Below are positions 23,519-33,171 of a DNA stretch of 64,000 bases, piece after piece. The stretch is from an uncultured Aquimarina sp. Lineage in GTDB: Bacteria > Bacteroidota > Bacteroidia > Flavobacteriales > Flavobacteriaceae. How positions within the stretch are numbered: position 1 is the stretch's first letter; each line of letters starts with the position of its first letter. The stretch lies in the NCBI GenBank assembly GCA_947498705.1, contig CANMLW010000010.1, positions 124,001 through 188,000 of the forward strand, in the 5' to 3' direction. The position numbers and the translations under genes are program-made. The notes below the pieces were generated by a model. The model was not told the origin of the DNA, ran no database searches, and worked only from the letters and a program-made list of their open reading frames with translations.

Positions 23519-25855
23519 ATGAAAAACACATTCATATTGACTATATTCCTATGCCTTGGAATATTTAGTTATTCGCAACAATCTTATCAGGGCAAAATAA
23601 CCGATAATTACAACACCCCCTTATCAGGAGCTTCTATTGTAGAGGTTAATGCAACAAATACTAGCACAGTAAGTAATACCGATGGAGAATTCTCTATCAC
23701 TCTTACCGACACCAATAAAGTAGAAATTCGCTTCTTAGGTTTTATTAGTAAAGTAGTAACTCTAAATAAAGGTTTTAATACTATCGTATTAGCTCAGGAA
23801 AATGAACTATTAGAAGAGGTTTTAGTTACTTCTGCGAGTAGAGAAATTCAAAAAAGATCAGAAGTACCAGGTTCTATTGTCACTATAAATGCACAGGCAA
23901 TTGCAGAAACTAAAGCTTTTGGTATCGATCAATTAGTCAACCAGGTACCAGGAGTATACATGTCTACTTCGAGAGCCGCTAGTAACGAACAACACTTTAT
24001 GGCGGTTCGTTCCCCTATTTCGACAAAGGCATTATTTCTATACTTAGAAGACGGACTACAGATACGCCCTACTTCTGTATTTAATCATAATGCATTATTA
24101 GAAATGAACGATCTTGCTTTTGGTCGTGTCGAAGTATTAAAAGGGCCTGCATCCAGTATTTATGGAAGCGAAGCTATTGGAGGTAGTTTTAATTTCATTA
24201 CCAAAAACCCATCAGAAAAATTGAGTGGTAGTCTTGGTTTTCAGATCAATGATATAGGACTTACACAATACGAAGCAGAAGTATCAGATCAAGCCTCAGA
24301 AAACTTTGGATTCTATATTGCCGGTAAACATGCTAAACGTGAAGATGGCCCTATAGAACATAGTGATTATGAAAAAACAGCAATTACTTTTAAAACAGTA
24401 TATGACATTAATGATACTACCAAATGGATTTCTGTTTTAGACGTGGTAGACTACAGATCGGATATGAGTGGTTCTTTAAGTGAAAGTGATTATACTGAAG
24501 GTAATTACGAAAGCGACCAAACTTTTACTGAAAGAAAGGCAATTGCATTTAGAGCTAGAACTACCCTTGATAAATCTTGGAACTCAAACAACAAAACCTC
24601 GTTTAACTTTGTAGTTAGAAACAATAGAATGGATCAAAACCCTTCTTACAGAGTAAGACAATTTAGAGATCAAGGACAATTGACTGGTTTTGGTTATGGA
24701 GAATTAAATTCTAACAAGTTTCAAAGTTATGTTGGTCTTATTCAACATAAAATAAACTTTGCCTATGCAAACTCTTCGTTAATAGCTGGGGTAACTACCG
24801 ATTATTCCCCACAGCGTTATGTAGCAGAAACAACCAGTGTTATTGTAGATCCAGAAACCGGTAGAAATATCGATTACACACTTAATTCTGGAGATTTCAT
24901 ACTTAATTATGAAGCTGATATTTTTAATTATGCAGGATATCTTCAATATGAAATATCACCATTAGAAGCATTAAAAGTTACTGCTGCTCTACGTTATGAT
25001 GGTTTTGAATATGATTATGACAATTTATCAGACGGAGTAACGGGTGTAGATGATGCTGTCGATAATTTTAATAACCTAACTCCAAAATTGGGAATCAACT
25101 ATAATTTTGATGCTACCAAAGGAGTATATGCAAATTATTCACAAGGATTTACGCCTCCGCAAGTTTCTACTTTATACCGCAATCGTAATGAATTAAGGGG
25201 GATCAAGCCTAGTCGTTATCATAACTATGAAATAGGAGGATATTATACTATTCCTTCTAAGTTAAAACTAGATGCCGCGATATACCTTCTGGAAGGAAAA
25301 AATACGTTGATCACGTTACGAGACGAAAATGATAATTTCTTTAATACCAATGCAGGAATTACCAGATCTTATGGACTTGAATACGGTATTAGCTGGATTC
25401 CTTTAGAAGGACTATCGATAACCCATAACGGAAGTTACGCCAAACATCGCTATATAGATTTTTTTGACGGCGGTGTAGATTATTCTGATACAGATAGAGA
25501 AACTGCTCCTAAACTAATGGGAACTTCTCTAGTTACCTATAGAAAAGATCTAAACGACAATCTTGGTTTTAGTGCAACTGCAGAACATGAACTTGTAGGC
25601 AAATACAATACTAGTTTTGAAGGGCAAGTAGAAAATGAAGATGGTACTACTGCTACAGAGACCTATGACGGACATTCTGTTTTTAATTTTAGAACAACTT
25701 TACATTACAAAAATGTTGAGATATGGGGACATGCTCTTAATATTTTTGACGAGTTGTATGCTGCAAGAGCCTCTTTTAACCGATTTAGAGGAGAGAATAG
25801 TTATACTATAGGTAACCCCAGAGCTTTTCATCTTGGGATTCGTTATAATTTTTAA
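23519..25855 (+). CDS. TonB-dependent receptor, probable siderophore or metal uptake
   Basis: I start this at ATG 23519 because it opens a signal peptide (MKNTFILTIFLCLGIFSYSQ); the upstream ATG 23471 adds 16 residues before it. The 778-residue product has a CarboxypepD_reg-like domain (SYQGKITDNYNTPLSGASIV) at about 20-100. The plug domain follows (IDQLVNQVPGVYM, EVLKGPASSIYGSEAIGGSFNFITK), then a 22-stranded barrel ending in RAFHLGIRYNF. The PepSY gene downstream points to ferric-siderophore or haem import, not a Sus glycan system. Confidence 0.9.
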   Translation: MKNTFILTIFLCLGIFSYSQQSYQGKITDNYNTPLSGASIVEVNATNTSTVSNTDGEFSITLTDTNKVEIRFLGFISKVVTLNKGFNTIVLAQENELLEEVLVTSASREIQKRSEVPGSIVTINAQAIAETKAFGIDQLVNQVPGVYMSTSRAASNEQHFMAVRSPISTKALFLYLEDGLQIRPTSVFNHNALLEMNDLAFGRVEVLKGPASSIYGSEAIGGSFNFITKNPSEKLSGSLGFQINDIGLTQYEAEVSDQASENFGFYIAGKHAKREDGPIEHSDYEKTAITFKTVYDINDTTKWISVLDVVDYRSDMSGSLSESDYTEGNYESDQTFTERKAIAFRARTTLDKSWNSNNKTSFNFVVRNNRMDQNPSYRVRQFRDQGQLTGFGYGELNSNKFQSYVGLIQHKINFAYANSSLIAGVTTDYSPQRYVAETTSVIVDPETGRNIDYTLNSGDFILNYEADIFNYAGYLQYEISPLEALKVTAALRYDGFEYDYDNLSDGVTGVDDAVDNFNNLTPKLGINYNFDATKGVYANYSQGFTPPQVSTLYRNRNELRGIKPSRYHNYEIGGYYTIPSKLKLDAAIYLLEGKNTLITLRDENDNFFNTNAGITRSYGLEYGISWIPLEGLSITHNGSYAKHRYIDFFDGGVDYSDTDRETAPKLMGTSLVTYRKDLNDNLGFSATAEHELVGKYNTSFEGQVENEDGTTATETYDGHSVFNFRTTLHYKNVEIWGHALNIFDELYAARASFNRFRGENSYTIGNPRAFHLGIRYNF

Positions 25856-25908
25856 AGAATATTACCAGCAAGATGAACTCAATCTTGCTGGTATAAAAAT
25901 TCTAAACC

Positions 25909-27150
25909 ATGAAAAAAAATAAATCTCTTAATCAATGGCTATGGAAATGGCATTTTATAGCTGGGCTTATTTCACTTCCTTTTATAGTGATACTGGCTAT
26001 AACAGGTGGTATCTATTTGTTTAAAGCCGATTATGAAGCACCTAGACAAAAACATATTAAAGAAGTTGCCATAAAAGAAAATACAATATCTTTTGAAGCA
26101 CAACGACAAATTGCTACCGCGAATGCTACAAAAAAGCCTAATGCAATGGTTATACCGAATGCTCTTAATCAGGCAACAGAATTTACTTCGGGTCGTTTTA
26201 GCCATAAAAAGAGTATTTATATTAATCCATACTCGGGCGCAGTTACAGGAAAAATTATTCCAAAACATACAGATATGTATTTGGTACGTAAATTACATGG
26301 TGAATTGCTATTGGGTAAATTTGGTACCAAAATCGTGGAACTAATAGCAAGTTGGATGATCATTTTAATTCTAACAGGACTCTATGTTTGGTGGCCCAAT
26401 AAAGGTTGGAATCTAAGAGGATATTTTATACCCAGAACAAAAGAAGGAAAAAGAACATTTTATAGAGATTTGCACGCTATTAGTGGGTTTTGGTTTTCTG
26501 CTTTATTCCTACTTATTCTTGCAGGTGGATTGCCCTGGACCGATGTTTTTGGTTCAAATTTTAAGCAATTACAAACGATAACCAATACAGGGTTTCCTGC
26601 TTCATGGGGTGGACATCATCTTAAATCAGAATCAAAAGGTAAAATGTTAACTTTAGATGAAATTGTTACCAAAGCAAAAACATATAATTTATCGGGTACT
26701 GTTTCTATTAATTTTCCCAAAGGACCAAAAGGTATCTATAGTATTTCTAATCAAAACCCTTCTGATTTGAGTTCTCAAAAAAAGATTCATATCGATGCAT
26801 ATTCGGGTAAAGAAATTTTATCGAATGACTGGAAAGACGTCGGGGTATTGATGAGAGCTAGAATGTGGGTAATGGCATTTCATCAAGGAGAATTTGGTCT
26901 CTGGAACTGGTGGCTCATGCTTATAATTGCAATAGGGTTAACCATGATGAGTCTTTCTGCTTTAATTTCGTATGTCTTAAGAAAACGAAAAGGAAGTTGG
27001 GGAACCCCAAAAGTCCCCTTACAATTTAAAGTTGGATACGGTATCATGACCATAATAGGAATCCTTGGTTTAGTATTTCCTTTATTTGGAATAAGTCTTC
27101 TTATAATCATCAGTTTTGAATTACTAAGTAAAAAATCAAAAACTTCATAA
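25909..27150 (+). CDS. PepSY-associated membrane protein (siderophore-reductase type)
   Basis: A 413-residue inner-membrane protein with four main helices: WHFIAGLISLPFIVILAITGGIYLF, ELIASWMIILILTGLYVWWP, FWFSALFLLILAGG, and two more near the C-terminus. PepSY-type periplasmic segments lie between them, with IYINPYSGAVTGKI and IHIDAYSGKEIL. Helix-borne His residues (WHF, KLHGELL, LHAISGFW, FHQGEFG) are placed for haem. Proteins of this type reduce ferric siderophores in the periplasm. It follows the TonB receptor by 53 nt and is very likely co-transcribed. Confidence 0.88.
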   Translation: MKKNKSLNQWLWKWHFIAGLISLPFIVILAITGGIYLFKADYEAPRQKHIKEVAIKENTISFEAQRQIATANATKKPNAMVIPNALNQATEFTSGRFSHKKSIYINPYSGAVTGKIIPKHTDMYLVRKLHGELLLGKFGTKIVELIASWMIILILTGLYVWWPNKGWNLRGYFIPRTKEGKRTFYRDLHAISGFWFSALFLLILAGGLPWTDVFGSNFKQLQTITNTGFPASWGGHHLKSESKGKMLTLDEIVTKAKTYNLSGTVSINFPKGPKGIYSISNQNPSDLSSQKKIHIDAYSGKEILSNDWKDVGVLMRARMWVMAFHQGEFGLWNWWLMLIIAIGLTMMSLSALISYVLRKRKGSWGTPKVPLQFKVGYGIMTIIGILGLVFPLFGISLLIIISFELLSKKSKTS

Positions 27151-27162
27151 ATAACAAAAACA

Positions 27163-27291
27163 ATGTTCGTCTATATTCTAATTGCAGCAATTTCATTTTG
27201 TTTTTTTTATATCATAAGAGAACAATACAAAATGAATAAGGTAGGTCTTCAATACAAAAGATCGAAACCACAATTAAACGTAAAAAAATAA
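27163..27291 (+). CDS. 42-residue single-helix membrane protein
   Basis: An ATG at 27163, 12 nt after the PepSY gene stop, opens 42 sense codons ending at TAA 27289. The peptide starts MFVYILIAAISFCFFYIIRE, a clear transmembrane helix, and continues with a basic tail (KMNKVGLQYKRSKPQLNVKK). Tight spacing to the PepSY gene, the N-terminal helix and the positive-inside tail make it a credible small accessory subunit. No homology was tested. Confidence 0.6.
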   Translation: MFVYILIAAISFCFFYIIREQYKMNKVGLQYKRSKPQLNVKK

Positions 27292-27369
27292 TATCTTTGA
27301 AATGATTTATTGAAAATGATTTTCCCCCTTTAATTCATTCATTTTCTAACCATTCTAAACAAAAACAAC

Positions 27370-27804
27370 ATGAAAAAAACTTTTTTATACCCTCTGCTAA
27401 CTATTCTTTTGGTTTCAATTTCTTGTAATCAACTATCTAAAGAAGAACAAGAGTTTGATGCATTAATGCAAAAAGTAATTGATGTGCATGATGAGGTGAT
27501 GCCAAAAATGGGAGAAATGAGTACCTTGATCAAAGACCTTGAGGTTAAAATTGATACAACTGCTCAAGGACAAACCTATGCAAAAGCACAACAAGGAGTA
27601 AAAGATGCTTATGATTTTATGATGACCTGGATGAGTGATTTTAGTACCAAGTTTCCACATGAAGAAGGAGGCAATAAGATCAATCCCGAAAAGTTAGCAA
27701 TACAAATGAAATTACTTAAGGAAGAAAAAGTAAAAGTAGATCAATTAAAGGAGCAAATTAATTCGAGTATAAAAATTGCAAAAGAGGCATTAAAGAAACC
27801 TTAA
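27370..27804 (+). CDS. Helical lipoprotein (often annotated viral A-type inclusion protein)
   Basis: A 144-residue lipoprotein with lipobox Cys19 (VSISCNQ), followed by an all-alpha body: KEEQEFDALMQKVIDVHDEVMPKMGEMSTLIKDLE and a C-terminal coiled segment. Similar Flavobacterial proteins carry the misleading name viral A-type inclusion protein. A -7 box TATCTTTG (27292-27299) starts right behind the previous small ORF and may give this gene its own promoter. Function is unknown; it is probably membrane anchored. Confidence 0.8.
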   Translation: MKKTFLYPLLTILLVSISCNQLSKEEQEFDALMQKVIDVHDEVMPKMGEMSTLIKDLEVKIDTTAQGQTYAKAQQGVKDAYDFMMTWMSDFSTKFPHEEGGNKINPEKLAIQMKLLKEEKVKVDQLKEQINSSIKIAKEALKKP

Positions 27805-27832
27805 TCCTTGTATTTGCTATATACTTCAATAT

Positions 27833-27880
27833 AAAATGATCTTGATCTTTTGATGTTACTCAAAAAATCAAGATCATTTT
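27833..27880. terminator. Terminator hairpin after the lipoprotein gene
   Basis: AAAATGATCTTGAT (27833-27846) and ATCAAGATCATTTT (27867-27880) are perfect 14-bp arms; TTTTGA/TCAAAA extends the pairing inside. A T run follows. Confidence 0.85.
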
Positions 27881-27933
27881 GTTTATAAAAAAATGTTTTA
27901 TTTTAGCAAATGCAACAAATCATATAAAAATCA

Positions 27934-28758
27934 ATGAAAAAATTTATTTTAGGTAGTTGTGTACTGTTAATGTCTATAGGGGCGATACATGCACAAAAAA
28001 AGAAAGATCTTATCGATGAGGTTAATAAACTAAGACAAGAGCTAAAAACAACAAAGGAAGAATTAAACGATTCTCGCAAGAAAGAGAAAGCTACACAAAC
28101 GCAGGTTGCAACAATAGAAGCACAAGTTAAAGACCTTAAAGAAACCAATGCGTCTCTTTTAAACAATATGAGCAGTTTCACAGAATTATCAAACCAAAAG
28201 GCCAAAAATTTAGAAACCTCTCTTAAAAGTCTTCAGGAAAAAGATAAACAGATCAAAACTATTAACGATGCTATTAGTAAAAACGACTCTGTAAAATTAG
28301 CAACCTTAACAGTTTTTAAAAATGCGTTAGGTGGTGAAGGGAATATTGGCGTTAAGAATGGAGCGGTACTTATAGTATTATCAAATACTACCATATTTGG
28401 TGATAATGATAAAAGTTATACTGTGCAAGATAAAGCAAAAGGTATTTTAGGAAAAATAGCTACAGCTCTTAAAGCAAAACCTAATTTGAAGATTACGGTA
28501 GAAGGTAATAGTAATGCCCTAAATTTTAAAGACAAGAGCATTGCCGATAATTGGGATTTAAGTGCAAAACAAGCTGCATCTATAGTAAGAATATTGCAAA
28601 AAGATTTTGAAGTAGACCCAAAAAGAGTCGAAGTTCTTGCCAAAAGCGAATATGGGTCTGATAGTATCGAAACAAGTACCAGAATTATTATTGATCCTAA
28701 ATTTGATGAGTTTTATGGTTTGGTAAAAGAACAGATGAAAAACGCTACTAAAGAATAA
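27934..28758 (+). CDS. OmpA-family protein with coiled-coil linker
   Basis: A 274-residue protein with signal peptide ending at about residue 21 (IGAIHAQ). A charged coiled coil occupies about 25-110 (DEVNKLRQELKTTKEELNDSRKKEKA). An OmpA-like peptidoglycan-binding domain covers about 150-255, with KAKPNLKITVEGNSNA, NWDLSAKQAASIVRIL and a closing STRIIIDPKF. The classical NRRVEI ending is replaced by STRIIIDP. It probably anchors the outer membrane to peptidoglycan. It is encoded alone with its own terminator. Confidence 0.88.
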   Translation: MKKFILGSCVLLMSIGAIHAQKKKDLIDEVNKLRQELKTTKEELNDSRKKEKATQTQVATIEAQVKDLKETNASLLNNMSSFTELSNQKAKNLETSLKSLQEKDKQIKTINDAISKNDSVKLATLTVFKNALGGEGNIGVKNGAVLIVLSNTTIFGDNDKSYTVQDKAKGILGKIATALKAKPNLKITVEGNSNALNFKDKSIADNWDLSAKQAASIVRILQKDFEVDPKRVEVLAKSEYGSDSIETSTRIIIDPKFDEFYGLVKEQMKNATKE

Positions 28759-28781
28759 AACACTTTTCTAATACAAATTTT

Positions 28782-28815
28782 CTAAGGTGATTCATAATGA
28801 ATCACCTTAGTTATT
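28782..28815. terminator. Terminator after the OmpA-like gene
   Basis: CTAAGGTGATTCA (28782-28794) and TGAATCACCTTAG (28798-28810) form a perfect 13-bp stem with a TAA loop, followed by TTATTTAT. Confidence 0.85.
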
Positions 28816-28914
28816 TATACCCCTTATTTTCTTCAAAAGCCCTTTAAATATAGGCTACTTCTCCTTCTACCCTTCTTTACTGGTAACATTATTCACAAAT
28901 TTCAAACTAAAACA

Positions 28915-28971
28915 TTAGTTCGAACTAATAAAATAGTTTATATTAGCAACGTGAAACTAAAAATTTAGTTT
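28915..28971 (+). promoter_or_regulatory. Operator/promoter region of the BlaI-like gene
   Basis: Two palindromes, TTAGTTCGAACTAA (28915-28928) and AAACTAAA-AA-TTTAGTTT (28954-28971), share the half-site TTTAGTT/AACTAA. They flank a near-consensus -7 box TATATTAG (28939-28946). One covers the -33 position and the other the transcription start, the layout expected for autorepression by a BlaI/MecI dimer. Confidence 0.65.
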
Positions 28972-28987
28972 GAAAAATTAATGATTT

Positions 28988-29350
28988 ATGAAACAACTTA
29001 CCAAGGCAGAAGAAGATATTATGAAAATCCTATGGGATTTGAATGAAGGCAGCGTGCTATCTATTCTAGAACAATTTCAGGAACCAAAACCTGCTTACAA
29101 CACCGTTTCTACAATTGTAAGAATATTAGAAGATAAAGGTTTTGTAAACTATCGTAAAGAAGGTAGAATACATATTTATTTTCCTCTTGTACATAAAAAC
29201 GATTATAGCAATCAAAGCATTACAAAACTAATAGACGGCTATTTTCAAGGCTCTTTTAAAAGTATGGTTTCCTTTTTTATAAAGAAAAATGATATCAATA
29301 TCGAAGAGATGGAAAAGGTAATGAAAGAAATTAATAAAGAAGAAGAATAA
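28988..29350 (+). CDS. BlaI/MecI/CopY family repressor
   Basis: A 120-residue winged-helix repressor: LTKAEEDIMKILWDLNEGSVLSILEQF, KPAYNTVSTIVRILEDKGFVNYRKEGR, then a dimerisation tail ending VMKEINKEEE. In the family, cleavage by the partner metalloprotease BlaR1 lifts repression. Two palindromes upstream of its start are likely operators. It is one base ahead of the BlaR1-like gene, so they are co-transcribed. Confidence 0.94.
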   Translation: MKQLTKAEEDIMKILWDLNEGSVLSILEQFQEPKPAYNTVSTIVRILEDKGFVNYRKEGRIHIYFPLVHKNDYSNQSITKLIDGYFQGSFKSMVSFFIKKNDINIEEMEKVMKEINKEEE

Positions 29351-29351
29351 A

Positions 29352-30776
29352 ATGATTCATTATATATTACAAATACTAGCTTTTCAACTACTGTTTCTAG
29401 CGATTTATGATTTATTCCTTAAAAAAGAAACCTTTTTTAATTGGAACAGGGTATACCTTATTCTTACTCCATTATTAAGTTTTATACTTCCGTTGGTTAA
29501 AATTAATGCAATCAAACAAAATGTCCCACCAGAATATATTATACAATTACCTGATGTATTAATAAGCTATAATACCACCAAAGAAATTGTTTTACCAGAA
29601 GTCGTTATTCATGGTTCTGATACCTTTACAAATTACTTTTTATTAATCTCTATTTTCAGATATCTATGGTATTTCGGCATGGTGATTAGTACTCTTTTAT
29701 TAGCTTTCAAAATATACAAGATCATTAAAATAAGACAACGAGGGGTTAAAAGTAAAGTAAATGGTTTTACTCTTATTTCTGTACCCAATACGACCATTGC
29801 TTTTTCTTTTTTAAATACAATTTATCTGGGATCTGCACTTGCAGAATCAAAAAAAGCCAATATCGTATTACATGAAAAAATTCATGTTAAGGAATATCAC
29901 TCTATGGATCTTATTTTTTTTGAGGTCCTAAGAATTCTACTATGGTTCAATCCATTAATCTATATCTATCAAAATAGAATTGCCACACTTCAGGAATATA
30001 TTGCTGATGCAAAAGCCATAGCAAAAACCAATAAAAAAGAATATTATCAGGGGCTATTGTCCCAGATTTTTCAAACCGAAAGAATATCATTCATCAATAC
30101 ATTTTTCAATCATTCATTAATTAAAAATCGGATAGTTATGTTACAAAAATCCAAGTCAAAGAAAATTTTCCAGCTTAAATACTTATTACTAATCCCAGTA
30201 GTGTGTGGTATGCTTATTTATACTTCATGCACACAAGATACAATAGCACAAAGTAAAACAAACTCGCAAAGTACCTTACTAGAAAAAATTGAAGCTGTAA
30301 AACACCAAATAGAAATACAGGGGAATGTAAGTAAGGAAGAAGAAAAAGCATTAAAAGTTCTGACTGCACTGGTTAGTGATGATTTTTCGAACCCTATACA
30401 CAAAGAGGCACATGAACATGTTGAAATTCCTTTTGGTAGTATAGAAAAAATACCCGTATTTCCAGGTTGTGAAGGTCTTTCTAAAGAAGAAGCTAAAAAA
30501 TGTTTTAGTACAAAAATTGCTCAATTTGTAGGAACTGAGTTTAATACTAAAATAGGTAAAGATTTAAAACTTTCTGGACGTCAAAAAATATTTGTCAAAT
30601 TTAAGATTGACAAAAGGGGTTACATTACTGACATTCATGCAAGAGGCCCTTTACCTGAATTAGAGACTGAAGCATTTCGCGTCATTAATAAACTACCAAA
30701 AATGGAACCAGGAACACAAGAAGGTATTAATGTTGCGGTAAACTATTCGCTACCAATTATTTTCGAAATTAAGTAG
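29352..30776 (+). CDS. BlaR1-like M56 metallopeptidase with TonB C-terminal domain
   Basis: A 474-residue membrane protein with four helices and a cytoplasmic M56 peptidase domain. The zinc motif HEKIH is at 174-178 (VLHEKIHVKEYHS), with a later acidic ligand region QEYIADAKAI. A helix near 275-295 leads to the periplasm, and the C-terminus (about 385-474) is a TonB-like energy-transfer domain (QKIFVKFKIDKRGYITDIHARG, PLPIIFEIK-like end). There is no penicillin-binding sensor. This M56-TonB fusion is common in Bacteroidetes. It presumably cleaves the BlaI partner; the signal is unknown. Confidence 0.9.
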   Translation: MIHYILQILAFQLLFLAIYDLFLKKETFFNWNRVYLILTPLLSFILPLVKINAIKQNVPPEYIIQLPDVLISYNTTKEIVLPEVVIHGSDTFTNYFLLISIFRYLWYFGMVISTLLLAFKIYKIIKIRQRGVKSKVNGFTLISVPNTTIAFSFLNTIYLGSALAESKKANIVLHEKIHVKEYHSMDLIFFEVLRILLWFNPLIYIYQNRIATLQEYIADAKAIAKTNKKEYYQGLLSQIFQTERISFINTFFNHSLIKNRIVMLQKSKSKKIFQLKYLLLIPVVCGMLIYTSCTQDTIAQSKTNSQSTLLEKIEAVKHQIEIQGNVSKEEEKALKVLTALVSDDFSNPIHKEAHEHVEIPFGSIEKIPVFPGCEGLSKEEAKKCFSTKIAQFVGTEFNTKIGKDLKLSGRQKIFVKFKIDKRGYITDIHARGPLPELETEAFRVINKLPKMEPGTQEGINVAVNYSLPIIFEIK

Positions 30777-30801
30777 TAAATAGTCATGTTTTATAGATAA
30801 A

Positions 30802-30824
30802 AAAAGGGGCATTTTGCCCCTTTT
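30802..30824. terminator. Bidirectional terminator
   Basis: AAAAGGGGCA (30802-30811) and TGCCCCTTTT (30815-30824) flank a TTT loop between the convergent M56 gene (stop 30776) and first chitinase (stop 30850). Confidence 0.92.
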
Positions 30825-30849
30825 CTACTAATCCATTCTATTAAAGGAA

Positions 30850-33171
30850 CTACTCTATAACGAGTTTACCTTTCGTAGTAATTCCTTCATCAGGTATCGA
30901 TACTTTATAAAAGTAAATACCGGTTCTAAGGTTATTAAGAGTAAAGTTTTTACTGTTATTTCCTTGACGTATTGTGTTATCTTTAAAGTCTAACACCCTC
31001 ATACCGCTCATATTATAAATTTCCATACGATAGGATAAGTTGGGTTTAGACGAATTGAGATGTACACTTATGGTTTCTCGTGCCGGATTAGGCGAAATCG
31101 AAAAGTTATCAATGGTTTTGACTGAAGCAGATTTGCTTGCTATTCCATCCAGATACGCTCTATGACTACTTGAGAACTGAGAATTATTTGCCAAATCCCA
31201 ATTGATAGACCAGGTCATTAATCCTCTAAAATTTGGATAAGTAGCGTCTGTTGTATAGCTTCTACCAGGATATGAAACTCCTTTAATCAGATAATCTAAT
31301 GCTTGTTGTACAACTGCTTCTGAAGTATATCCACTACCTGCAGCTCTTTGCTCTGCTGGTAAACCTATAGCAACCTGATCGGCTCTTAAACCTGGGAAAT
31401 TTAATCCCGTTTGAGCAACTTTAAAGCCTGTAATCAACATTTCTGCCATTGCCACATGAAAATCTGCAGTAGCTGGTTGATATACTACTCCATCTCTACC
31501 AAACATTGACCCTGTATTATAATGTTGTACATGAATATAATCCATCTCATTTCTTAGGTTATGTATTACAGGTAGGTATGCTCCAAAAATACCCGTATAA
31601 TTCGAATACCCTCCTTGAACAAAAGCGGTCTCTGGTGCCATACTTAATGTAAAACGGTCGGGTCCAATATTATTTCTAATAGTCTTTGTTGCATTGATCA
31701 AGTTTATGATTTTAGGAGTTGTTGGATTTCTAAAATCGTTATCTCCACTACTTAATGAAACCGAACTTCCTTCAAGGTCAATATCTAGGCCATCAAAACC
31801 ATAAGTATTTATAATATCGGTCATAGAAGTGATAAATTCATCTCTTTCGGTCGTATTGGTTAGCTCTACTCTCGCATTTGCTCCTCCAATAGAAATCAAA
31901 ACCTTTTGGCCTCTACTTTGTAATACAGCTACGTCATCAATAAATTCCTGTGTATTTCCTCCATATATACTATATGGGCTAAACAGCATATCAGAACCAC
32001 TACCTGCTCTTGGCTCTGCAAATGCTATACAGATTACATCCCAATCTCTTGAAACATCTCTTAATTTGGGAGTGGTCGATCCATTATCAAAGTTATGCCA
32101 GTACCCAACCAGAATTTTTCCAGAAATTGGAGTTACAACTCCATCTGTAATTACAACAGCACTAGAAGTGGTCGAATTGCCTTGATCATCTGTGGCTATA
32201 GCTGTTAAGGTATATTTACCTGATCTAGCATTAGTGATGGTAAAAGAATATGGATTAGAAGTATCTTCTCCTAATTTGGTTGTACCATCAAAAAACTCAA
32301 CCTTAGTTACTGCTCCATCATCTGATGCCGTGGCATTAATAGTTATACTACCACCCGGTGTATACGTAGACCCGTTGGCTGGTGATGTGATACTTACACT
32401 TGGTGGAGTGCCAATGTCTCCATTACAATCTCCAGTTTTTGTCCATGCACTTTGCCAGTGAGCCCCAGTACCAGGTGCGTATGCCCAAGCTGCACTAGAA
32501 GAACACCATCCTGGGATATTACACTTAAATTTTTGATTGTCATTCTGCACTTCTTGGTTCTGAGCATATGATGTACCGGCAACATATTGCACTATACCAT
32601 CACAACCACCTCCTGGATTATCTCCAACGACGGTCACTGCAACAGAAGAAGAAGTAGTCATTGCACCTTCATTATCTGTTGCCTTAGCTGTAAGGGTATA
32701 ACTTCCTACCGCAGCATTACTTATTGTATAATTATATGGGCTACTTGTATCTTCTCCTAATTTGGTTGAACCATTAAAAAACTCTACTCTAGTAACTGTA
32801 CCATCACTATCTGCTGCATTTGCAGCAATTGCAATAGCAGTTCCTTCATTAAAAGAAGTTCCGTTGGTTGGTGATGTAATACTAACGGTTGGTGAAACGT
32901 TACCTCCCCCGGTATCAGTACATGGACCTATTCTTTCCCAAGGTAACCCATCCCCTATATTATTTTCGGGAATATTATTACGTGTCCACCATTTGGCCCG
33001 ATAGTGCACATTATTATATTTAACATTATCTCCTGCAACATAAGTAGCAGAAGCCGACCACGTCGAAAAATTTGCACAGTTATCCACCTGTATCATCGCT
33101 GTTGTCTCATAGGCCGATACATTATTTATACATAGTATACATACCAAGAAAACAAATATTATTTTTTTCAT
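30850..33171 (-). CDS. GH18 chitinase with CBM and Ig-like modules, T9SS secreted
   Basis: A 773-residue secreted enzyme hydrolysing chitin. Order: signal peptide to about 20; CBM5/12-like module 32-84 (YRAKWWT); Ig-like domain about 94-182; a second CBM 190-249 (NIPGWCSS, AAWAY); Ig-like about 257-342; GH18 domain about 352-685. The catalytic motif DGLDIDLE is at 460-467, with Glu467 the acid. A T9SS sorting domain covers about 690-773 (ISPNPARETISV...GKLVIE). The small GH18 with YWHNFDNG resembles ChiD-type enzymes. The 424-nt gap upstream holds a candidate shared motif. Confidence 0.95.
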   Translation of the reverse strand: MKKIIFVFLVCILCINNVSAYETTAMIQVDNCANFSTWSASATYVAGDNVKYNNVHYRAKWWTRNNIPENNIGDGLPWERIGPCTDTGGGNVSPTVSITSPTNGTSFNEGTAIAIAANAADSDGTVTRVEFFNGSTKLGEDTSSPYNYTISNAAVGSYTLTAKATDNEGAMTTSSSVAVTVVGDNPGGGCDGIVQYVAGTSYAQNQEVQNDNQKFKCNIPGWCSSSAAWAYAPGTGAHWQSAWTKTGDCNGDIGTPPSVSITSPANGSTYTPGGSITINATASDDGAVTKVEFFDGTTKLGEDTSNPYSFTITNARSGKYTLTAIATDDQGNSTTSSAVVITDGVVTPISGKILVGYWHNFDNGSTTPKLRDVSRDWDVICIAFAEPRAGSGSDMLFSPYSIYGGNTQEFIDDVAVLQSRGQKVLISIGGANARVELTNTTERDEFITSMTDIINTYGFDGLDIDLEGSSVSLSSGDNDFRNPTTPKIINLINATKTIRNNIGPDRFTLSMAPETAFVQGGYSNYTGIFGAYLPVIHNLRNEMDYIHVQHYNTGSMFGRDGVVYQPATADFHVAMAEMLITGFKVAQTGLNFPGLRADQVAIGLPAEQRAAGSGYTSEAVVQQALDYLIKGVSYPGRSYTTDATYPNFRGLMTWSINWDLANNSQFSSSHRAYLDGIASKSASVKTIDNFSISPNPARETISVHLNSSKPNLSYRMEIYNMSGMRVLDFKDNTIRQGNNSKNFTLNNLRTGIYFYKVSIPDEGITTKGKLVIE

